A DNA stretch of 16,458 bases from NCBI GenBank assembly GCA_964480695.1, contig CAYZPO010000022.1, positions 1-16,458 of the forward strand, given 5' to 3'. Positions within the stretch are counted from its first letter, which is position 1. The number at the start of each line of letters is the position of its first letter. Both the position numbers and the translations under genes were made by a program. Shown here piece after piece: positions 11,797 to 16,458 of the stretch. This DNA is from CAZDDW01 sp964480695. GTDB lineage: Bacteria; Patescibacteriota; Patescibacteriia; UBA9934; CAZDDW01. The notes under the pieces are model-generated. The model was not told the DNA's origin. It did not search any database and worked only from the letters and a program-made list of their open reading frames with translations.

Positions 11797-13086
11797 ATGT
11801 CACAATCTACAATCGAAAATCCGTCTAAAAACCTGGTGAAGCTGACGATCACCGTTCCGGTGGAGGAAATGCAACCAATGTTAGAAAAGGCCGCGGCCGC
11901 ACTTTCTGAGGAAACAACTATCGAAGGGTTTCGTCCGGGCAAGGCCCCATACGACGTAGTTAAAAATCGCGTTGGAGAAATGAAGATCTACGAAGCTGCT
12001 CTACAGGACGTTGTTCGTAAGAGTTACATCGAAGCTGTTGACGAGCACAAGTTAGAGGTTGCTGGCGAACCAAACATCAAAGTCGAAAAAATGGCCCCAG
12101 GTAATGATCTTGAATATACAGTCGAGGTTTCCTTAATGCCAAAGATCACCAAGATGGCTGATTGGAAAACCTTGTCAGTTGATAAAAAGACAGTCGAGCC
12201 GTCAGACAAGGACATTGATCAGGCTCTTAAAGACCTACAGCGCATGCAGATCAAAGAGATCCGCGAGGACAAAGATAAAGCCGCAACCAAGGACCACAAG
12301 GCAGTAATCAACATGAACATCAAGCAAGGTGGTGTGCCGATCGAGGGTGGGCAAGCCACGAACAACGCTGTGTACCTGTGCGAAGATCATTATATCCCTG
12401 GATTTTGCGACGAAATCATCGGCATGAAAGAAGGAGACAAGAAAACTTTTACTTTGAAATTCCCAGACACTCACTTTCAAAAAACCGTTGCTGGCAAAGA
12501 TGTTGAGTTTGATGTGACAATGAACGAACTGTTCCGCTTAGAGCGCCCTGAAATCGATGACAAGTTGGCTGCCACTCTTGGACAAAAAGACATGGCTGGT
12601 CTTAAAAAAATAATCAAAGACAACCTGCAGATGGAAAAGGACCGCGAAGAAGCCATGCGGCAGGAGCGAGCCATGCTGGAAGCAATTTCGAATAAATCTG
12701 AGTTTGAAGATGTTGCTGATGCCTTGGTTAACGAAGAGGTGCACAAAATGGTTCATGAAATTCAGCACAACGTTGAACAGCAAGGTGGTGTGTTCGAAGA
12801 CTATCTCAAATCAATTGGCAAAACTTTGGGTGAGATGAAACTAGACTTTGCTCCTGAGGCCCTTGTCCGGATCAAAGTTGCTCTGGTTATCCGTGAGATT
12901 GCCAAACAAGAAGGAATTGAAGTAGACGAAAAAGAAATTGATGCTGAGCTAGATAAGTTGGCTGAACGATATGAAGACAAAGAAGCCAAAAAACAGATTT
13001 ATACTCCAGCCAATCGTGAATATGTGGCTGCAATGATGAAAAATCGTAAGGTTATCGAACTTCTCAAGGAAAACATGCTAAAATAG
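11797..13086 (+). CDS. tig: Trigger factor, ribosome-associated chaperone and prolyl isomerase
   Basis: A 429-residue trigger factor, which binds the ribosome exit tunnel and shields nascent chains. The N-terminal ribosome-binding domain has the signature GFRPGKAP (44-51). A full FKBP-type isomerase domain follows (about 165-250), including GQATNNAVYLC, IPGFCDEIIGMKEGDKKTF and a final VEFDVTMNELF. A long helical C-terminal chaperone domain (about 260-429) completes the usual three-domain layout, and the length is typical. The stop lies 4 nt before nfo. It is the first gene of a likely operon reaching to 15524. Confidence 0.95.
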   Translation: MSQSTIENPSKNLVKLTITVPVEEMQPMLEKAAAALSEETTIEGFRPGKAPYDVVKNRVGEMKIYEAALQDVVRKSYIEAVDEHKLEVAGEPNIKVEKMAPGNDLEYTVEVSLMPKITKMADWKTLSVDKKTVEPSDKDIDQALKDLQRMQIKEIREDKDKAATKDHKAVINMNIKQGGVPIEGGQATNNAVYLCEDHYIPGFCDEIIGMKEGDKKTFTLKFPDTHFQKTVAGKDVEFDVTMNELFRLERPEIDDKLAATLGQKDMAGLKKIIKDNLQMEKDREEAMRQERAMLEAISNKSEFEDVADALVNEEVHKMVHEIQHNVEQQGGVFEDYLKSIGKTLGEMKLDFAPEALVRIKVALVIREIAKQEGIEVDEKEIDAELDKLAERYEDKEAKKQIYTPANREYVAAMMKNRKVIELLKENMLK

Positions 13087-13090
13087 CATC

Positions 13091-13936
13091 ATGCTATTTG
13101 GAGCTCATGTTTCAATTGCTGGTGGTGTGTTTAATGCCCCGGCTAGCGCAGCCTTGCTCGGCTGTGAAGTTTTCCAGATCTTCACCCGATCTCCACAAGG
13201 CGGCCCAGCACCAAAACTGACTCCAGAGATTTTAGAACAATGGCAAACTGAATTAAAAAAACATAATATGGCGCGTGTTTATGTACATGCGCCATATTAT
13301 TTGAATTTAGCTTCGGGTAAAAAATCAACCCGCTCAGCCACAGCGCGCGTAGTGCGCGAGGACCTGGAACGAGCCAGCCTGCTCCAGGCCGAATCTCTGA
13401 TGTTTCATATCGGCAGCGCCAAGGACGTATCACAAAAACAGGCCGAGACTTACGTGATTGAAGGGTTAAACAAAATCATGGACGGATACTCTGGCCCAGC
13501 CCAGCTCTTGATCGAGAACTCGGCCGGGGCCGGCATGATTATGGGCGACACGTTCGAAGAGATCGCCGCTTTCATCACTGGCGCTGAGCGCGGCAAGGAA
13601 ATCGGGGTGTGCTTGGACACTCAACATTCCTTTGCTTCTGGATACGATCTGCGCGACAAAGCCGCTGTTAACAAGGTGATTAAAGAGTTCGACAACACGG
13701 TCGGACTAAAACATTTATCTCTGCTCCATGCCAATGACTCGAAAACTGAGCTCGCCTCGCACAAAGACCGACATGAACACATCGGGGCAGGTGAAATCGG
13801 CCAGGCCGGGTTCGAAGCGCTGGTTCAACATCCTAAATTAAAAAAACTCGACATGATCCTAGAAACTCCGTATGCTGATAATGATGGGGGAGTGAAAAAA
13901 GACCTCAAAATCCTTAAGTCTTTTCGTGATAAATGA
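13091..13936 (+). CDS. nfo: Endonuclease IV, AP-site DNA repair
   Basis: A 281-residue zinc-dependent AP endonuclease, which nicks DNA at abasic sites during base-excision repair. All expected metal ligands are visible by comparison with E. coli Nfo: His66 (VHAPYY), His106 (FHIG), Glu142 (IENSAG), Asp176 and His179 (CLDTQHSF), His213 (LHANDS), Asp226 and His228 (DRHEH) and Glu258 (LETP). GAHVS opens the protein as usual. Its start lies 4 nt after tig and its TGA is followed by one base before the NUDIX start, so expression is probably coupled. A strong inverted repeat (13263-13300) lies inside the coding region over the first metal-ligand motif. Confidence 0.96.
   Translation: MLFGAHVSIAGGVFNAPASAALLGCEVFQIFTRSPQGGPAPKLTPEILEQWQTELKKHNMARVYVHAPYYLNLASGKKSTRSATARVVREDLERASLLQAESLMFHIGSAKDVSQKQAETYVIEGLNKIMDGYSGPAQLLIENSAGAGMIMGDTFEEIAAFITGAERGKEIGVCLDTQHSFASGYDLRDKAAVNKVIKEFDNTVGLKHLSLLHANDSKTELASHKDRHEHIGAGEIGQAGFEALVQHPKLKKLDMILETPYADNDGGVKKDLKILKSFRDK
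13263..13300 (+). repeat. Long inverted repeat inside nfo
   Basis: The 12-base arms ATAATATGGCGC (13263-13274) and GCGCCATATTAT (13289-13300) are exact reverse complements. In RNA the stem extends by G-U and then TGT/ACA to 16 pairs around a 6-nt loop. It encodes residues 58-70, including His66. Confidence 0.85.
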
Positions 13937-13937
13937 T

Positions 13938-14378
13938 ATGCCCGAAGAGTTGCCTGAACGACATCCAAAAGTTGGTCTGGGAGTTTTAATACAAAACGAC
14001 AACGGGTGTGTCCTCATGGGATTACGCAAAGGAGAACATGCCGGCGGGGTTTGGAGTTGTCCAGGAGGCCACCTACGGTTTGGTGAAACTGTATTCGAGG
14101 GGGCGGCTCGCGAAGCCCAAGAAGAGGTCGGTCTAAGTGTAGGCGACTTAGAGCTCGTTTCAATTAGCGATGAGATGCGTTATATCGAAACCGAGGATAA
14201 GCATTATGTAATCGTGGGAATTCGGGCCCGGTCTTTCCAAGGTGTGCCCAAAACGATGGAGCCGGACGTGTTCGAAGAATGGCAGTGGTTTGACCTTGAT
14301 AATCTGCCAGAAAATATGCTCGAGGGCTCAGAACAAATGATTGATAGTTTTAAAAATAATAAAATTTATAATCCGTAA
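13938..14378 (+). CDS. NUDIX hydrolase
   Basis: A 146-residue NUDIX hydrolase, cleaving a nucleoside diphosphate linked to another moiety. The NUDIX box runs from Gly44 to Leu66 (G-x5-E-x7-REAQEEVGL) with the metal-binding REAQEE. The fold around it (GLGVLIQNDNGCVLMGLRKG, then GGVWSCPGGHLRFGE) resembles MutT/NUDT15-like nucleotide-pool enzymes, but the substrate cannot be read from sequence. I prefer ATG 13938, one base after the nfo stop; GTG 13926, overlapping nfo, is the alternative. It lies in the operon between nfo and a membrane protein gene, compatible with a nucleotide-clean-up role. Confidence 0.9.
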   Translation: MPEELPERHPKVGLGVLIQNDNGCVLMGLRKGEHAGGVWSCPGGHLRFGETVFEGAAREAQEEVGLSVGDLELVSISDEMRYIETEDKHYVIVGIRARSFQGVPKTMEPDVFEEWQWFDLDNLPENMLEGSEQMIDSFKNNKIYNP

Positions 14379-14381
14379 AAT

Positions 14382-15128
14382 ATGTCCAAAGAACTTGTGG
14401 GAGCAGGGGGGCTGCTCAAAGAGAGCTGGCGCCTGCTCATGGCAAACTTCACGGAGTATGCCAAACTAGTCACGATCATGGTCGTGTTCGTGGTCATTTA
14501 CATGGCCGGATTTGGTATTATGGCCCTGGCCAACGACGGTGCTGGCCTAATGGCTCTGGGTGCAATCGTGGCTGCGATCGGTTATATTGCTCTGATCTTG
14601 TCCAGCCTGTGGATCGATATCGTCTTTGTCGAGATGTCTGACCGCTTCGCTGACAAGAAGAAATATGTCTGGCGCAAGATTAAAACCATCGATACCTGGA
14701 GTCTGGTGCTACAAAACTTTTTAGCCACCACGATTTTCGGCGGCCTGGTCTTGCTCGGCGGCCTGGTTTTTATTATTCCAGGTGTTCTGTTTTTTGTCTG
14801 GTTTATGTTCTTTAAGTACGCGGTGTATTTGGAGCGAAAATACGATTTGAGTGCCTTGCAGTTTAGCTATCAGATCGTACGTGGACGCTGGTGGAAGACG
14901 TTCTGGCGTTGTTTGGTTTTCTTTGTTTTGCTGTGTGTTTACTTCGGAGTTTCCATGGCCATCATCGCTGGCATAGGTGCTGGCTTTACGGCCCTATCTG
15001 AGCTGGCTGGAACTATTGCTTATGTTGTCTTGATGGCTGCATTCTACGCGACCGTGTTTTATCTGTTCAGCCCGATCGCTGTTTTGTATCCAGTACTAAT
15101 GTATCGCGACCTAAAGAAAACAAAATAG
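14382..15128 (+). CDS. Multi-pass membrane protein of unknown function
   Basis: A 248-residue integral membrane protein. Hydrophobic segments lie at about 28-50, 55-85, 108-148 (probably two spans), 173-203 and 209-240, so five or six spans. The cytoplasmic side carries RFADKKKYVWRKIKTID (88-104) and RGRWWKTFWR (167-176). The repeated pattern of a helical pair followed by an amphipathic FxxxxxYxLxxSYxxVRGRWW-like stretch is common in small bacterial membrane proteins of unknown role. ATG 14382 follows the NUDIX stop by 3 nt, and the next gene starts 1 nt after its own stop. I do not recognise a function. Confidence 0.8.
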   Translation: MSKELVGAGGLLKESWRLLMANFTEYAKLVTIMVVFVVIYMAGFGIMALANDGAGLMALGAIVAAIGYIALILSSLWIDIVFVEMSDRFADKKKYVWRKIKTIDTWSLVLQNFLATTIFGGLVLLGGLVFIIPGVLFFVWFMFFKYAVYLERKYDLSALQFSYQIVRGRWWKTFWRCLVFFVLLCVYFGVSMAIIAGIGAGFTALSELAGTIAYVVLMAAFYATVFYLFSPIAVLYPVLMYRDLKKTK

Positions 15129-15129
15129 T

Positions 15130-15393
15130 GTGCGCCTGACTGTTCATGTTCAGCCGAACTCGAAACAAACTAAGGTGGTGGGTTGGTTTGATGACAGCTC
15201 TGTCAAAATCAAAGTCACTGCTCCGCCACGAGAAGGGAAGGCAAACAAGGCCCTGATCGAATTCCTGGCCAAGCGACTCAAGATCGCTAAAACATCAATC
15301 GACCTAGTTCGAGGACACACGAACGTGATCAAACACTTCGACCTCCCCTTGCCAGCCGACCAGGTCCGTGATAACTTGACCATTGATAATTGA
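15130..15393 (+). CDS. YggU/DUF167 family protein
   Basis: An 87-residue member of the YggU (DUF167) family, a small conserved alpha/beta protein of unknown molecular role. The family signature VTAPPREGKANKALIEFLAK (about 29-48) is complete, followed by VRGHTNVIKHF. The start is GTG 15130, one base after the previous stop. It is the penultimate gene of the tig operon. Confidence 0.88.
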   Translation: MRLTVHVQPNSKQTKVVGWFDDSSVKIKVTAPPREGKANKALIEFLAKRLKIAKTSIDLVRGHTNVIKHFDLPLPADQVRDNLTIDN

Positions 15394-15410
15394 TTATTGA
15401 TCATTGTTCT

Positions 15411-15524
15411 ATGGGCTGTTGTGGAGAAGGTGTCTGCCCTGAATGCAAGGCAGACCCATGTACTTGCGACAAAAAGGCCTGCTGTCCTGAATGTAAGGAT
15501 GGCGGCGAATGCAAGTGCGAATAA
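15411..15524 (+). CDS. Cysteine-rich 37-residue protein, metallothionein-like
   Basis: ATG 15411 to TAA 15524 encodes 37 residues of which 11 are cysteine: positions 3, 4, 9, 12, 17, 19, 24, 25, 28, 34 and 36. The sequence is an imperfect tandem repeat, CPECK-ADP-CTC (9-19) and CPECK-DGGE-CKC (25-36), each preceded by a further Cys or Cys pair. CxxC and CxC spacing with many Lys, Asp and Glu and almost no hydrophobic residues suggests a metal-thiolate cluster or zinc-binding peptide. It starts 17 nt after the YggU stop, and its TAA overlaps the first terminator stem, so it should be the last gene of the operon. No Shine-Dalgarno site. I know no named family for it; metal binding is inferred. 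Confidence 0.75.
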   Translation: MGCCGEGVCPECKADPCTCDKKACCPECKDGGECKCE

Positions 15525-15574
15525 CCCGGCGAAGCCGGGTAAACAAAAAACGCGCCCCTTCGGCGCTTTTTTGT
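15524..15574 (+). terminator. Double hairpin terminator at the end of the tig operon
   Basis: The first stem ACCCGGC (15524-15530) pairs with GCCGGGT (15534-15540) around GAA. The second, GCGCC (15552-15556) with GGCGC (15562-15566), is flanked by six A on the left and six T on the right, so it can terminate both this operon and the convergent yidD transcript. Confidence 0.85.
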
Positions 15575-15576
15575 TT

Positions 15577-15604
15577 TCCTCATTCGTCATTCCTCATTCG
15601 TCAT
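15577..15604. repeat. 14-bp perfect tandem duplication at the end of yidD
   Basis: The unit TCCTCATTCGTCAT occurs twice, back to back (15577-15590 and 15591-15604). The second copy on the plus strand encodes the last residues of YidD; the other falls over and beyond its stop. Confidence 0.9.
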
Positions 15605-15853
15605 TTTTCCTGGAACCTCGTCGTTTCCACCGTGAGACCAGGGATGGCAGCGGAGGAGGCGCCAAACGGTCAAAAGACCACCCTTGATCATGCCGTGGCG
15701 TTCGATAGCCTGATATCCGTACTCGGAACAACTTGGATGAAATTGACAGTATCCGTTTGGAAACAAAAACCGCGGCGGGCCGTGGTCAAAGGACAGGGTT
15801 TTCTGATACGCCCGAATAGCTAAAAGAGCGCTAATTTTAGGCAAGTTACGCAT
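15587..15853 (-). CDS. yidD: YidD, membrane protein insertion efficiency factor
   Basis: An 88-residue YidD protein, a small membrane-associated factor that helps YidC-dependent insertion. The family core is clear: FHPSCSEYGYQAIERHG (about 38-54) and LLRCHPW with GGNDEVP near the C-terminus. ATG 15853 starts one base after the rnpA stop, the standard rpmH-rnpA-yidD order. The last five residues are encoded by a duplicated 14-bp unit, so the natural C-terminus may have been altered. Confidence 0.93.
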   Translation of the reverse strand: MRNLPKISALLAIRAYQKTLSFDHGPPRFLFPNGYCQFHPSCSEYGYQAIERHGMIKGGLLTVWRLLRCHPWSHGGNDEVPGKMTNEE

Positions 15854-15854
15854 G

Positions 15855-16165
15855 CTATTTATAAAATGGAACCTTTTTTAATAGCTCTAGCGTTGCTGCC
15901 TCAAGCTCGGCCTGGGTTTTGCCCAGGGCCTTTTGACTCACGATTAAAACCAGGTCATTGCCTGGCTTAAATCGATTAAGGCGTAAACGAAGCGCCTCTC
16001 GAACCTGACGACGCAACCGATTTCGTACCACCGCTTTCTTAGACACCTTAGTGCCCACCACTACGGCGGCCCGGAAAACCCCTGAATCGTTCTTTTTCCA
16101 TTTGGCCCCACAAATAGAACCGTAAGCGCCCTGACCCTCCTTAAAAAATTCTCCTTGGGGAGCAT
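15855..16165 (-). CDS. rnpA: Ribonuclease P protein component, reading frame interrupted
   Basis: RnpA is the protein cofactor of RNase P, which matures tRNA 5' ends. The expected start ATG 16165 lies 2 nt after the rpmH stop and begins MLPKEN, a normal RnpA opening, but this frame stops after about 33 residues. The body of RnpA, from FFKEGQGAYGS through NDSGVFR to KVSKKAVVRNRLRR and the C-terminus, lies in the -1 frame, where the only standard start is GTG 16061, giving just 68 residues. The two frames meet at a T TTT TTA heptamer in the zero frame (about 16148-16142), followed at once by AGGAGG. A -1 shift there gives about 103 residues, slightly shorter than typical, as about ten residues between MLPKEN and the FKEG segment seem missing. 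It could be programmed frameshifting, a deletion-bearing pseudogene or a sequence error. Confidence 0.8.
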
Positions 16166-16167
16166 AT

Positions 16168-16320
16168 TTACTTGCCTTTTAATGACACAGTAAGACTCTT
16201 GCGCCCTTTGGCTCGGCGGCTCTTAAGCACGTTCTGGCCGCTTTTAGTCTTGGATCGGGCCCGAAAACCATGAACCTTAACACTGCGTCGTTTCTTTGGC
16301 TGATATGTTCTTTTTGGCAT
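16168..16320 (-). CDS. rpmH: Ribosomal protein bL34
   Basis: A complete 50-residue bL34 of the large ribosomal subunit. The opening MPKRTYQPKKRR, HGFRARS and the final VLKSRRAKGRKSL match the family closely. ATG 16320 is chosen because it starts the MPKRTYQP motif; the frame extends ten codons further to another ATG without family support. It is the first gene of the rpmH-rnpA-yidD unit. Confidence 0.96.
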   Translation of the reverse strand: MPKRTYQPKKRRSVKVHGFRARSKTKSGQNVLKSRRAKGRKSLTVSLKGK

Positions 16321-16357
16321 ATTGGTAATTATTTCAAAATATGATAGCAACGGGCGG

Positions 16358-16388
16358 TATTATACACAGAACATCCCCAAAAAATCAA
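16358..16388 (-). promoter_or_regulatory. Promoter of rpmH
   Basis: On the minus strand TTGATT, an 18-bp spacer and a perfect TATAAT (about 16363-16358) stand some 38 bp upstream of the rpmH ATG. Confidence 0.65.
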
Positions 16389-16401
16389 CCCATCTGCCCA
16401 C

Positions 16402-16430
16402 TATCCACCCACTTGCCCACATGTGGATAT
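16402..16430. promoter_or_regulatory. DnaA-box-like sequences, possible edge of oriC
   Basis: On the minus strand ATATCCACA (16430-16422) matches the DnaA box TTATCCACA at 8 of 9 positions; on the plus strand the stretch CTATCCACC (16401-16409) matches at 7 of 9. They lie upstream of rpmH, a position where many bacteria keep oriC and dnaA. The window ends before this can be confirmed. Confidence 0.4.
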
Positions 16431-16458
16431 TTGTTATATAGTACCACAGCTGAAACAT

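Noticed and set aside
15397..15687. 96-codon frame overlapping the cysteine-rich gene, the terminator and yidD
   Set aside because: It reads through a strong double terminator and over yidD in antisense, and its amino-acid make-up is not protein-like; the cysteine-rich frame explains the region better.

Overview
The window looks like a chromosomal stretch of a small-genome bacterium, most likely a member of the Candidate Phyla Radiation (Patescibacteria). I infer this from the streamlined proteins, the near absence of Shine-Dalgarno sites on the housekeeping genes, the K+-independent proton pyrophosphatase, the LysM/M23 and CNNM-type membrane proteins, and the ordinary genetic code with TGA used as a stop. 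The exact lineage cannot be fixed from the sequence alone. The right edge carries rpmH-rnpA-yidD and DnaA-box-like sequences, so it may lie near the replication origin.

Layout. (1) 1-465: the 3' end of an ABC exporter ATPase gene with its terminator. (2) 466-4735: an accessory island of three tandem, diverged paralogous genes of a family I do not recognise. Each is a self-contained transcription unit: a TTGACA/17-bp promoter, a hairpin at the predicted 5' end of the mRNA, a strong Shine-Dalgarno site, one gene of about 340 codons, two small hairpins and a bidirectional-looking terminator. A Phd/YefM-RelE-type toxin-antitoxin pair on the minus strand and a 10-N assembly gap lie between copies 1 and 2. 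A 26-bp perfect palindrome lies between copies 2 and 3. (3) 4744-8680, minus strand: rnhB, LysM/M23 peptidase, arfB-like gene, a zinc-ribbon membrane protein, and a CNNM/CBS transporter. (4) 8745-11703, plus strand: hppA, then an RpoH-like sigma factor with its own promoter. (5) 11746-15572, plus strand: one likely operon of tig, nfo, NUDIX hydrolase, a membrane protein, a YggU/DUF167 gene and a tiny cysteine-rich protein gene. (6) 15587-16320, minus strand: rpmH, rnpA (reading frame broken, with a canonical -1 slippery heptamer at the break) and yidD, followed to the right by a promoter and the candidate origin edge.

How it works together. The housekeeping part covers translation, RNA processing, protein folding, DNA repair, energy coupling through pyrophosphate and the cell envelope. 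The island at 466-4735 is visibly more GC-rich than its surroundings, and its genes share regulatory RNA elements more closely than they share protein sequence. That island is the best candidate for an undescribed system. The two other main items to check are the cysteine-rich 37-residue protein at 15411 and the state of rnpA.
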